From Trichoplax sp. H2 (taxonomy: Eukaryota; Placozoa; Uniplacotomia; Trichoplacea): DNA of 37,175 bases. Positions 24,462-36,312 of the stretch are shown here, piece after piece; within the stretch, counting starts at the first letter, position 1, and every line of letters begins with the position of its first letter. The DNA lies in the NCBI GenBank assembly GCA_003344405.1, contig NOWV01000358.1, forward strand, positions 1-37,175. Reading direction: 5' to 3'. Below the pieces are notes generated by a model, which was given only the letters and a program-made list of their open reading frames with translations, had not been told where the DNA came from and did no database searches. Both the position numbers and the translations under genes were made by a program.

Positions 24462-25601
24462 ATCTCGTTTATGTACTTTCCTTTGCTCTATTTTATTGCA
24501 CGATACTCAATGGCCGTATTTAATGAACGAGAAATATTTTTTCTTGCTAAAATCGTTTCAATATAGTTATCATGAACATAGTCAATTCACTCTCATTTTC
24601 TGAAATTTAGTGTGAACTTTAGCATCCTTCTCTATCCATTTATCTGCTAATATACAGTACCGTACTACGGTCTATAGTATATTTCGCGTAAATACGCCAA
24701 AAATGTAAATTTGTAATTAGGGTTCCAAAATTTGACTATTTGTAGCATGAATAAGTGAGAACTGTTATAGAAACTACTACAGTACTATGAGTCTATTGTC
24801 AGGTTTGTCCTCTCTGACACTTACCTACAGCACGACTCTATAAATACTGACAATTTCCTATCGTCAGGAGAAATAGTAACACCACTTAGCCAAAACTGAA
24901 CCTAAACTTGATTGAAAAGTCCGTCAATTTATTGGAAATTTACGTAAACATTAATTAATTATTATCAGTTTATAGATAATATTATACAGTACAACTATGC
25001 ACCTGTTATCTATTAAAAACATGTAAAACGTCATAGCTCGAGTACTTTAAGTGTAATGCTTATCCTATTCAACTATTTTATGCCTCTACAGAAGTGTTTA
25101 ATTATACTATATAGCTCTCTTTAGCAAATAATCTTTCCTAAAGTCTATTCGAGTATGTACTCTTATTTCGGACTTTCGCTGTAACCTACGAGTACATATC
25201 GAGCTTATTACTCGTACATTGGTGCTTGTGTGATATGACAATTGATTCTACCAATCCCCAACCCTCCCTCCCTCCTTTTAAAAAACTCTCGGCTTTTATA
25301 CCCTTGAAGATTGATTATGCCGTAGGTGTCTGCAGAATCTTCATTAAGCCTTCCTATCGCTTGAAAGTCCTAACTATTGTGGCTCTTCCCTATGATCTTA
25401 ACCTAGCTATTCTGTGTCATACAGTAGGTACTGCACTAATCTTAGCACTTTTGAAATGTTAGTTATGTTGAAGCAGTGGGTATAAAGTTCTTTCTTAAGT
25501 GGCCTCTGTTGTAAGTATGTACAGACTGCATGGACTAGTACATTTATTGTCATATTAATTTCCATCGATTTGCCTAAATTAGCAACATGATTCGCTTCTT
25601 A
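24462..25601. other. Intergenic, no gene recognised
   Basis: AT-rich spacer between MDH2 and the 320-bp duplication. An open frame at 25226-25462 has no recognisable domain. A short imperfect inverted repeat occurs at about 25151-25203 (TATGTACTC against GAGTACATA). Isolated TACAGTACCGTACTA-like words occur near 24654 and 24778. Confidence 0.45.
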
Positions 25602-26245
25602 CTCGTCTATCGGTGTACTTCTGCACATACCGTATGATATCAGTTCAGTGCATTAATGCAGTTTGAAATGATATGCTGTTATAATGATTGTAGTCGTTTT
25701 ACCTACTGTAGTACAGCTTCAATTATATCATTGATAAATACGATTGCATATATATACAAATCTACGTTTAACGGATGGGAGGGGTATCAACGATACTCTC
25801 CATATCTTGTAGTCTCATCAAGATTTAAGAAAAATCCTTTCTTGCTCTATCTCGATGTGTTGGTCTCCAAGAAGTTTATCCAAGCCTGGCAAATGTGACA
25901 ATCATGGGAGACTTCCTGGCGCTCGTCTATCGATGTGCTTCTGCACATACCGTATGATATCAGTTCAGTGCATTAATGCAGTTTGAAATGATATGCTGTT
26001 ATAATGATTGTAGTCGTTTTACCTACTGTAGTACAGCTTCAATTATATCATTGATAAATACGATTGCATATACAGTATATACAAATCTACGTTTAACGGA
26101 TGGGAGGGGTATCAACGATACTCTCTATATCCTGTAGTCTCATCAAGATTTAAGAAAAATCCTTTCTTGCTCTATCTCGATGTGTTGGTCCCCAAGAAGT
26201 TTATCCAAGCCTGGCAAATGTGACAATCGTGGGAGACTTCCTGGC
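25602..26245. repeat. Near-identical 320-bp tandem duplication
   Basis: Copy 1 is 25602-25920 (319 bp) and copy 2 is 25922-26245 (324 bp). They differ by a few substitutions and one indel: copy 2 carries an extra CAGTA within GCATATACAGTATATAC. This implies a recent duplication. Both copies hold the same short open frame, and no known domain was seen. Confidence 0.95.
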
Positions 26246-26287
26246 AATATTGTTGATCGTATAATTACCTGTAGTTAGCGATGCGGC

Positions 26288-29200
26288 ATGGAAGGCATAG
26301 CAAAAAACTTAGAACGCTCCATTCATTCGATCTTTTACTTCAGGGTCAAGGTCTTCTACTGTATTGGACTTGTGATAGAGTCGCTGTCTATAGTAAGTCC
26401 ATTAGCCAACTTTACTGTTTTCGCACCGATACTACTCTTAGCTAACCCATATGATCTACAGTGTTGTACAGGTTTTAACGCAATCGTCGAGGTGTAATCG
26501 ATTAAAGTTCGGCATTTCTTGTTTGATATAAAGGTGGGAAAATCATCTACAGGAATTAGAATCGATGGATAACTTTGAAGTGAAAGAGCTGTTAAAAGGA
26601 ACAACTGACGTGTAGGTATTTCCATGTTTTAATATCATTTACTTTAAAGTGTCAGTCATTGGTCGTTAGGATTGTCGTTAGAACCAATCCTGACAAGACT
26701 TACTCGTCGATTTATGTCGATGTCTTAATAGCTGGAACAGATACACTTTTCTGCTCTTGTAGATACAAAGGTATTACCATTGATACTTTACAAAATGAAG
26801 TAGAAACAAGTGATGGAAATACTGATGTGGCAGCTACGATTGAGCTGAAATTATTAGGTAAGCTTTACAGTGCAATCAGTAGTAAAGGAACTCATGGTAG
26901 CGCTATTTCTTGCCTTACTAATGCCTGGAAATGGCTTGATACGTGTGTGCTCACGATGTTATAATTCCAGGGGTGTGATGTCATTATGTCACAGTAAGAT
27001 TAATAGTGCTTAACATTCTATCATCGAAGAAATAACATCTAATTGATGTTGTGATAGAATTATGACTGGTAATATTGATCATCGGCTGGTAAATATCGAT
27101 TCAAACAAAATGCATGGCATAATTTTCTTTATTACCAAATTTCAATACTCTTTGCAAATGATGCAGACTAAATTACCATGGATGTTATACGTGTTGGTTG
27201 GATTAAGGAAGGGATCGTACAGTATAGAATTATTTGGTCGTTATAACAGATGGTTGAATTCTAAAATTAATTGTACTTTGCTTACCTGAGTATACACGCT
27301 GTACACAGTTTACCTTGACGACAATTTCCCCCAGTATTTGATTTGTCATTTATGGCCAATTCTATGATTATAAAATCACAAATATAGTCAATACTATCGA
27401 TCAAGTGCAACTAGGATTGGATAAGATGATCGATAGAATGACTCTATTTCCATATAATGGAATGGAGTACTGTAATGTAATAATTGGCTCTGTAATATTG
27501 ATATTTCACTGTGGTTAATATCAGCTAGTTTATTGGCATGGCAAAACCAAGGAGTAAGAGGAGTCTGGGTGAAGGTAGCGCTACAAGACTCAATTTGGGT
27601 GCCGATACTAGCAAAGGTAAATAAATAATAATGTCGAAGGTTTGACATGTCGTCATAGTGGAGTTCAACGATACAACCTCTAGTTACATGAGTATTTTCC
27701 GACGGAGTTGATCTTTCCTTATATTGATTAATAGGATAGGACTGATGCTAATTGTAGGGTTTGATTGCGAAAAGCGTATATTAAATTTGAGTACTGACTA
27801 ATATTATTATGATTGGTCTCAAGCATGCTGTTATTACAGAAACGATCAGTTTTAGACATTTGAGGCAATTTTCCTAGCTTTGACTGTAGCTAACATACAC
27901 AGTAAATACTTACAGTAGATAAAGTAATCATGAACCATTCTGATTTCATACTGGATCTCTTACTATCATCAACTTTATTATATTACAATGGTGGCAGCAT
28001 AAATTTGTATTTAATCATGCAAAAGAAAATTATGTTATGATGACAAGATGGTTACCTACAAATGAAGAAAATCATTTACCAACTTACGCTAATCATTTTA
28101 TAGGTACGTACTGTATAATACAAATTAACCCATGGGATATGTCAACTTTATCATATTACTAGCGTATACTCGTAGAAACGTTCAGGCATATGATAATTGG
28201 CAACAGTATATTCTATGGTAGTTTTATTACCTACCTTATACTGTATAACCTACTGTCAATATATATGACTTTCCCTTGTAGATCTAGCTATTGATTTGTA
28301 ATCAATGCTATACAGTGTATAATTAATATTAGCGGATATTTTAATAGTGTACAAAGTAGTACAATCGGCTGTTTTATTTTAACGCAATAGTATTCATTTA
28401 TGGATAAAAAATTGGCATGGTATAATTGACGCTGGCATGGAATTTAGAATAATAAATTTGGAACATTAGAATATTTTAATTTTGGTCTTAAAATGCATAA
28501 ATATGCCTGTTACTCTACTAGTATGCCACAGTGAAATAGATGCCTTTTTTTAACAGGTGCTGGAGGATTCGTAGTCAATGACAAAAATCAAGTATTGGTA
28601 GTTCAAGAAAAATATGGGCTAGTGTGTCCCTGGAAATTCCCAGGAGGCCAAGCTGAAGCAGGTTATTTGTCGTAGAGTTACAACCAAATTAGATTAATGT
28701 ACGACCCAAAGTTTATCTCACCGCCATGCAGTTTTTTATCCATCAGATAGTTGAGCTATTTATGAGTTAAACATTTTATGGCTTACGAATATATATCCAT
28801 TTCTTTATAATCAACAGTAAAGTTGAATCTCAATTTTTGTCTGTCAATTGATTTCATTTTTCGTGATTGAATTAAACTAATCTTATTAAAAGTTATACTG
28901 CAATTGATTTAATCCTAAATAGTGCTATGTTGTTATTTTACTACGAGTTGCAATTACTAACATTTATCACTGGGTAGGTGAAGAAATTATGGAAACGGCC
29001 AAGAGAGAAGTATTTGAAGAAACTGGTATCCATACCGAATTTGAGTCCCTTCTCTGTTTTAGACACTTGCACAATTTTAGATTTGGGTGTTCCGATATCT
29101 ATTTTATATGTTTGATGAAGCCATTGAATGAAGATATTCAAATTGATAAGGGTGAAATTGGTGCTTGTAAATGGTTGAATGTAAGCAATTAATAATTATT

Positions 29201-29504
29201 TGAGTAAAGATGTGATTAATCTAAAATCAGTTTCATCGATACATAAAGAACAGTAGATTTATTTGTCGTCAATGCGAAAAAAAATTATAAATAATCACAC
29301 ATATCCATTGCTATTTAGATAAATGACTATGTTGCTCTTACGAATATAAGCGAAACAAATCGACAAATTGCCAAATGTTATCAAAACTATATATCTCAGA
29401 AAAATCGAAACGGCCCTCCTATTGTACCAATTACCATTGCTAGTTCAAGAAACTATCGCAATGCACTAATGTATAGCAATTATCATGAAGAAAGTAGACT
29501 TTAG
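26288..29504 (+). CDS. NUDT6: NUDT6-like Nudix hydrolase
   Basis: Exons: 26288-26392 (tentative), 26553-26611, 26763-26857, 27525-27616, 27998-28103, 28557-28661, 28978-29180, 29319-29504. All junctions are in phase and give 316 aa, about the length of the human protein. Seen: the NUDT6-type N-terminal domain (KELLKGTTDVYKGITID, then WQNQGVRGVWVKV, FVFNHAKENYVMMTRWLP, LPTYANH), then the Nudix domain with CPWKFPGG and a perfect Nudix box, GX5EX7REUXEEXGU, at about residues 183-205 ending in REVFEETGI. All metal-binding glutamates are present, so an active pyrophosphohydrolase is expected. The natural substrate of NUDT6 proteins is not well defined. The first exon rests on an ATG, a strong GTAAGT donor and a compatible phase. 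If it is wrong, translation could start at the ATG at 26565, giving 277 aa. The tail beyond the Nudix box diverges from the human one. It converges on pelota. Confidence 0.9.
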
Positions 29505-30765
29505 CGTTCAAGTTATTGATGCTCTATATACGACCTCGTAGGCTATAGCTATATACTAAGATCTGGCAGGTTGCTTGGGAATGTCATCGTCCGCAAGATC
29601 TAGATGGCCACTAATTTAAACACTGCACTGTTACAAGAAAATTGTTTGATATCAATGATTTTGTATTGCTTTTGACTGGATATAACCATACAGCATGCCC
29701 TTGGTGTGCATTTACATTGTACTGCATAATTACGCACTATTTCTGATGATTAAATTTTTAAAACAACTTTTTCTTCTAGCGTTTAATTCGATATTATTCT
29801 TAACTAAGAATATATCATTTCCATCCATTTAAAAAGTTTTAGGGTGACCCAATATTCTTAGATAACTTCGTGATTAATGTATCTTAGTTTAGGAGACACC
29901 TACATATATGATACCTTTGATGCCCCAACTATTGTTATCTGTTAGTGCTGATGAAATAGTTGAGTTGTGTAGAGGAAACACAAGCAGGTATTAAAGTCGT
30001 AGTCCCGTAAAGTGTTTAATACAACATACAGAAGAAAAGCTTACTTACAAATAATAAAATTCCACTTGCATAATTTGCTTTCAAAACGAATGTGGCAATT
30101 CAGATAGCAACAAGTTTATTTATAGTAATATAATCAGTTGTCAGGTGCATATTCAACATAGAGTATATAGGAGTATACAGCATTGCAACAATATGTCCGT
30201 TAGCTAAAACCCATTGATCTACTACAGCAGTAGTAAATTTATTTTTTACAAAAGAGTAGGACATTCCTAACGATGATTGTAATCCGTAGACTCGTTACTT
30301 TCCGGTAAATCATTAGGAATGCAAATATAACCTTACAGATGCCTAAAATTTTCGATTCATACGTAGTAACGGCGAGACTTGCAAATTGATCGTTTTGAAA
30401 ATATTTACAAGCCATGGCTCTGTAAAAGTACGCCTAAGCAGATATCCGCATGCTGAATTAAAAAATTTATCCTTCATCATGGTTTATCGAAATATTAGTT
30501 CTACCGTATAGAAAATAAAAGATAAAATATCCCTTACGCAAATCTAGTCATCATCAATAGCTATGAAATAGTCTAGAGATGAAAGCGTATAATGTGGTGA
30601 TAAGTTCATCCAACAGCATTTGCTTTGATGTGTGTGGCGCACGCGTAATTATACATAACTAGATTTCAGTCGCACGTTATAATTCATTTTAAATCTAACA
30701 AATAACTGAGGTACTTTTAATTCATGGAATCTATGTTTTACAGCATTCAGGTCGCATTCGAAAAT
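29505..30765. other. Intergenic between convergent NUDT6 and pelota
   Basis: It must hold both 3' UTRs. Possible poly(A) hexamers are ATTAAA at 29749 and AATAAA at 30053 for NUDT6, and TTTATT (AATAAA on the minus strand) at 30238-30243 and 30115-30120 for pelota. None is decisive. No further gene was recognised. Confidence 0.45.
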
Positions 30766-33700
30766 TCACGCGTCCAGATCAGAATCATCCTCATCTGCAT
30801 CGCTTTCCAATTCAGGAAGCGGAAATCTTAGGATAGCAGCAACACCACTCAACTGGCTCAATTCTGTAATTGAGAGGCAAAAGCTTAATTAATTAATATT
30901 ACTTGTACTGTACTCGTATTACTCACAATCACAGAGACACAGCATGTTAGTTTGTATCACTTTATATCACTTACGCTCTCCTGATACGTGAAGACTGGAA
31001 AATACTCTAAAATAATCAGATGTCAAGAAAATTAAAGAACATATTTATCTCACAATAAATAAATTTCTAAAATCTTCATCTAGCAATAATGAAGAAAGGC
31101 GATTCTAATAAGATAAATATTTGCAGAGCAACATTGAAACGTTAGGATTTTAATGCATAGTAACTCACTTGACTTCACCTCCGTAACCCTTTACAGATTC
31201 AACTAGATTTACGTAGCGTAAACGCGTCTGGAGATCACATGATCTGAGGACGGATTATACAAAGTAATTATAAAAATAAATCTTCAGTCATGTTGCCATA
31301 AAGCAGCAATATTACTCTTGATATGCGTATACATTATGCATGATAACCATTAATTCTTGAGAAAGCTATGCAAATGCATGCGCTAGAGGTATGATTACTA
31401 ATTCAAAAAGTTACGGGAATAAAACCAGTATTGTCATTTTCATACTAACTCTCCATTCAACCTGTCTCTTTTTCGTATTATAGTAAGCTATCTAAAAAGA
31501 GCTACTGAATGTATCTAAAATGGTCAACTACCTAAATAAATCGTCACTTAATAAAAGAACTTGAATAGCCTCTTCATTGTTAGCCCTTTCAACATGAGAA
31601 ATTCTATCGAGAAAAAGAATAGCACTTACAATTACGTGTCAATATTTTAACTTACTATTGAACATAAATTTACCCATAATACGCCCTATTTGGTTCATTC
31701 TGCAACATTTTGTAAAAGTTATCTAGAGCCTTAACTTCTCCAGCGGCCTAACAAAGAATACAAACGATTAAAATTGAAATTGACATGGCGCACCATTAAT
31801 TAATTAACAATTAACAATGCTAAGTGAGTTACTTTTGTGTCCGCAAGCTTAGTGTTAACAGATGTATCAGCAAGGAGTTCTACATTCAAATAATCAATTG
31901 TTGAAAAATATGCAAGAAATTTGCTATTCGTGCTTATGCTAGTCCACCGTTACTGGCGATAAATGTGCAATTTGAATCTTCATTACCTTTCAGAGCATGT
32001 TTTCGACCAGATGAAGAATGCATCAATAGGAATTTTGATTGATTTTCGATAATGTCTCGATAGTCATGTTTCATCGCTTCAGCCATCATATATTCGAAAA
32101 ATTGATCCTAGAATAGGTATTGAAACATAACGTTAACTTGATCACTACTAGATGTAGATCTATCAGCCATTATCAATGGCGAATTTTTTTACTAGCTATA
32201 TATAAATATACCTTAATAAATCCTGGACTTGCAATAATTACACACTTTAGCACTAGAGAGAGAATCATTTCGTAAATCGAAGCAATCTTGACGAGAGTTA
32301 TTACTAGCATATAAAAGTTAGCAAAGATTGTAAGTTACCTTTGAAATTAGCATGCCTCCTTAGCCCTTGTATAATGCTGTCATAAAACTGTAAAATAACC
32401 TTTAAAAAGGTAAAAATGGTAAGCTAGGATCTATTATAGAAACTTTATGGGATAGTGTGTGATAACGATTAACGTTGAAATCGCAGAGTCGAGTAAATTA
32501 CTGCAGTGATACCTTGTCACGTTTGGAACAAGCGCCTTTCCGCTTTCTTGGTATGTTCGTTTCAATTCGACTACGTACAATTGTCATGGCTGAAGTAACT
32601 AAGCAAATGTTGCATAGACCCTCTTCCATTACGGTCGCTAATAGGTCAGCTTTTTGTGTGGGATCACAAGCTGTCTCTGTATTGTAAGTTTACCCCCAAA
32701 TACTTTTAATGAATAGCAATTGTATTGATTTGATAATAGCTTTGTACAGTGTTGCTATGTAGATTTTATAGGAACTACGCTAACATTGGCAAGTTACAAC
32801 ACGTTATTGTTTAGCAGTGAGCAATCTAATGTAGTAGAAGAAAATGAATCATTAGTACCTATACGTTCCAAGGAAAGCACATCCCAATAATTTTTAGTCA
32901 ACGTAAACTTCTGGTTGAGATTAAGATCGATTGTATGATAACCTCCCATCTATAGTTGGTAGTAAATAATTAGTCTATACTGATCATTGTATTTAATTAT
33001 CTTGGACTACAATTTAAGCATTCATTATACCTTGATATATTGATTCTCTTCAACGTTTCGACCTTTAATCCTGAGTTGCGAAGCAGCTGAATCATATTCG
33101 ATACCTTCTACTGCAAGGCATATTTTCGTTTTTACGCGGTTAGATCCGGTACTGCCAGTTGCGCTTTCAATGTGAATACGTCTGAAAGAAGTACAGCCAT
33201 GGAAAATTTTAGTATATAAATCACTCTGGGATTATCTTGTCATCTATTTCACCTGGTGCTGTATACGCGTATAATCAGCTAGAGTCGAGAGTAAATTTGA
33301 ATACATGAATAGTAGAGGTGTTTTTAACATGTAAGTCAGAGGTCACGGGTTATAACTTAGATGAGCATTAGAGTTTGTAAGTACAATCAATTGTACTAGT
33401 CATTATTGGTATGGAAAGAAAGTACAGCGATATGAGAGCATATGAAACTGCAGTCAAGAAAACACCGTGACTGTGCCAGCTACAATAGGAATCTTGTACC
33501 GTTGAATGCATTGGATCTATGGGATCATGAAGTTGTGATGGAATCGTTGGCATCTAGGCCAATCAAAAGCTCTTGTAGAAGACTAAAGGTATATATACAT
33601 GTGTATGTCCCACTAACAGATATTTGAGTAGACTTGAAAGCATTTACCCATGATATTTGTACTTAGGATAACCCAACTACTATTACGCCTCCTATCGTAC

Positions 33701-34790
33701 GTTAAGTGTGGCCTGCTATGTATTCCATCCTGTTCCCCATCTATTCCATGATTACGATATATATGTTAGAACTATCTCTATTTTTATGATTCTATTTTAT
33801 TAACTATATATTATATGGTTATTATAATCAATGTGTACAAATATTTGAGAAGACTAGAAAGCATTTACCCATGATATTTGTACTTAGGATAATCCAACTA
33901 CTATTACGCCTCCTATCGTACGTTAAGTGTAGCCTGCTATGTATTTCATCCTGTTGACCATCCATTCTACGATTATGATATATATGTATAGGACTATCTC
34001 TATTTTTATGATTGTGTTTTATTAATTATATATTATATGGTTATTATAATCAATGTGCACAAATATTTGAGCAGACTAGCAAGCATTCACCCATGATATT
34101 TGTACTTCAGATAATCCAACTACTATTACGCCTCCTATCGTAAGTCAAGGATGGGGAAGTGAATGTAGCCTGCTATGTATTTCATCCTGTTGACCATCCA
34201 TTTGACGATTATGATATATATGTATAGAACTATCTCTATTTTTATGATTCTATTTTATTACCGCACTGTAGATGATTTTAAGCGATCGCCAACGGTGATT
34301 AAATTATACGCATGCCAAACATCTTCGGACTCTTCTGCCATCAGGACTATCATCCTAGGTTAATAATATGGAAGAAAAGGCAAACATGTTAGGCATAACC
34401 CATCCATGGATTGTACAATGATATCCAATTGAATCTATTGCATGGTTGTATCTCGCTAATGATCAACTATCTATCATTCTATATGATACTGTGTGCAAGC
34501 CTTTTGAGTCAATGAATGGATGATGGACAAGCATGTTAAGGTAGAGAATTATGTGTAAGCTTGTCGAGATCCATTGGCTACGTTTCAAGCTGTTCAGCTC
34601 GTTGATCTCAAGAGCAATTTGCAGGCAATGCCTCCATCTCCAGCGCGTTAAATTGAACATGACTGTACTCTATCGGCTACAAAGTTCCTTACTGTAAACA
34701 ATATACAAGAAAGAAGTATCTGATTGCTTGAATTGATTGATATTCTTACCCTGCCCCATTTTTCTCGATATTCTTGCTGAAGCACTTCAT
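30766..34790 (-). CDS. PELO: Pelota (Dom34), ribosome-rescue factor
   Basis: Fourteen minus-strand exons join in phase to 382 aa (human 385): 34790-34750, 34354-34262, 33181-33031, 32949-32859, 32676-32513, 32387-32339, 32252-32212, 32107-31987, 31879-31833, 31747-31674, 31603-31532, 31243-31169, 31006-30975, 30863-30766. Pelota, with the GTPase HBS1, splits stalled ribosomes in no-go and non-stop decay. Seen: an N-terminal Sm-like domain (NIEKNGAG, EDVWHAYNLITVGD, ESATGSTGSNRVKTKICL, GGYHTIDL); the central eRF1-like domain (ACDPTQKADLLATVMEEGL, IPRKRKG at 167-173, VIIASPGFIK, SKFLLMHSSSG, LADTKAAGEVKALDNFYKML); and the C-terminal domain (VFSSLHVSGEQLSQLSGVAA, ILRFPLPELE) ending in an acidic tail. 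As in the family, there is no GGQ, so no peptide release. SKRDK joins FYDS about four residues shorter than in human. Exon 13 is only 32 nt. Confidence 0.96.
33619..34260. repeat. 222-bp tandem triplication in pelota intron 2
   Basis: The landmark ATATTTGAG(A/T/C)AGACT recurs at about 33620, 33841 and 34063, and GCCTCCTATCGTA recurs in each copy. Copy 3 has a roughly 15-bp insertion (AAGGATGGGGAAGTG region, near 34148) and stops at 34260, exactly at the splice donor of pelota exon 2. The array makes up over half of the 1080-bp intron. Confidence 0.9.
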
Positions 34791-34845
34791 GACATTGCTG
34801 TTCTTCGTCCATTCATCAAGCAAGACTTTGGGACCAGTGCGTCTT
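34791..34845. other. Pelota 5' flank, short unique stretch
   Basis: Only about 55 bp separate the pelota start codon from the palindromic minisatellite C. The promoter must therefore lie within or beyond the repeat, or use an upstream 5'-UTR exon. Confidence 0.4.
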
Positions 34846-35860
34846 TCAATGACGGACACCCATACTAACGCCACTTGATACTGGTTCGTCATGGGTCCGT
34901 CCGTGGTCGAGTGTAATTTTATGTCTAGTACCGTCTGTCTGTCTGTTGTGACCGTGTCCTGGACGGACGTACGGTAGCCTTTAGTGGTCGAAGTAGATTA
35001 CAGTGTATAGTACTGTAGACTACAGTTGAAATCACCATCAAAATACAGTACAGTACTGTACTGTACTGTACAGTACCGTCCGTGGTCGAATGTACAGTAC
35101 TGTAATTTAAAACTACTGTACTGTACACTGTACAGTATGTCTAGTAATGTCTGTCTGTCTGTTATGGTCGTGTCCTGGACGGACGTAGCCGTAGAAGACT
35201 ACAGTTGAAATCACCATCGAAATAGGTACTGTACTGTACGCACTGACGCGTTATATTACTGTACAGCACAATATACTGTATATTGACGCCAGTTGGTACT
35301 GGTTCGTCATGGGTCCTTCCGTGGTCGAGTGTAATACTTAAATACTATGTCTCGTATTGTCTGTCTGTCTGTTGCGGTCGTGTCCTGGACGGACGTAGCC
35401 GTAGAAGGCTACAGTTGAAATAGCTACAGACTCACCGTACAGTACAGTACATACTGACGCCAGGTGGTAACCGGTGCGTCATAGGTCCGTCCGTGATCGA
35501 GTGTAATACAGTACTATGTCTAGTACCATCTGTCTGTCTGTTGTGGTCGTATCCTGGACGGATGGACGTTAGCATTCAGTGGTCGAAGTAGATTACAGTG
35601 TACAGTACTGTAGACTACAGTTGAAATCACCATCAAAATACTGTACCGTCCGTGGTCGAGTGTAATACTATGTCCAGTACTGTCTGAGTCTGTTGTGAAC
35701 TTGTGATCGAGTCCTGGGCGGGCGTAGCCATAGTGGTCGTAGAAGGCTACAGAGTAAAGTACAGTGTACTGTAGACTACAGTTGAAATCACCATCAAAAT
35801 ACAGTACTGAACTGTACTGTCGAGTGTCGAGGTCGACCCCCTCGGACAGACGGACTTTCC
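34846..35860. repeat. GTAC-palindrome minisatellite C (about 5 units, 150-220 bp)
   Basis: Tandem units share GGTTCGTCATGGGTCCGTCC, GTGGTCGAGTGTAAT, ATGTCTAGTAC, GTCTGTCTGTCTGTTGTG (near 34932, 35149, 35359, 35528 and, degenerate, 35681), TGTCCTGGACGGACGTAG and CTACAGTTGAAATCACCATC. Runs of TACAGTACTGTA of variable length separate the blocks, as in arrays A and B, although the unique blocks are different. Short open frames here are repeat by-products. Confidence 0.88.
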
Positions 35861-36312
35861 TGTATCCAATGAAGGGAGGCCGTTGAAAAGTGGCTACTTA
35901 CAGTACTGTACACTCACTGAGTGTACAGTACAGTACAGTAGTAGGATTCTTCCGTGTCCATTTTCTAAATCAGTGGTACTCATTTAAAATCCCATCGACG
36001 ATCTTATACAACTAGTTCTAAGCGAAACCTAGTAACTAGATACAGTAGATTCAACGTACAGTAATATTGCTTAATTTAGAAAAAATGAGTCCATTGGAAA
36101 TGGACTCTCTCCATACTAATGTACTGTACTGTCATAACGAAGTGTTTGGCACAATATTGGGACGCGTTGAGGCCTCAAATTCTGTCCATCCAAGAAGCAA
36201 TCGGTTCAGGTTCAAGTTTCATTGATAGGGTCTTCGGTACGGTCAGTCCGTCCACTCGGGAGACGCATCAGTCCGGTCAGGTCAGGCCCCGTCAAGGGCT
36301 TGTAAACCAGTC
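35861..36312. other. Intergenic with dispersed GTAC palindromes
   Basis: Continues the palindrome-rich zone (for example around 35902-35940 and 36119-36132) without tandem units. No gene was recognised. Confidence 0.5.

Noticed and set aside
25226-25462. 78-codon plus-strand open frame between MDH2 and the duplication
   Set aside because: No recognisable domain, and no splice partner or start context could be supported.
25602-26245. Tandem copies considered as long terminal repeats of a retroelement
   Set aside because: The copies are directly adjacent (1 bp apart), with no internal coding region, primer-binding site or TG...CA ends. A simple duplication explains them.
29893-29987. Possible 95-nt exon (ETPTYMIPLMPQLLL...) with TTTAG acceptor and GTATTA donor downstream of NUDT6
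   Set aside because: NUDT6 already ends in a good terminal exon, no partner exon follows, and 31 open codons are not unusual.
31880-31960. Minus-strand stretch reading SKFLAYFSTIDYLN in frame before the pelota exon at 31879, resembling the true SKFLLMHSSSG exon
   Set aside because: The real conserved stretch is in exon 32107-31987, whose phase joins exactly to 31879. The resemblance is five residues in intron sequence and is most likely chance.
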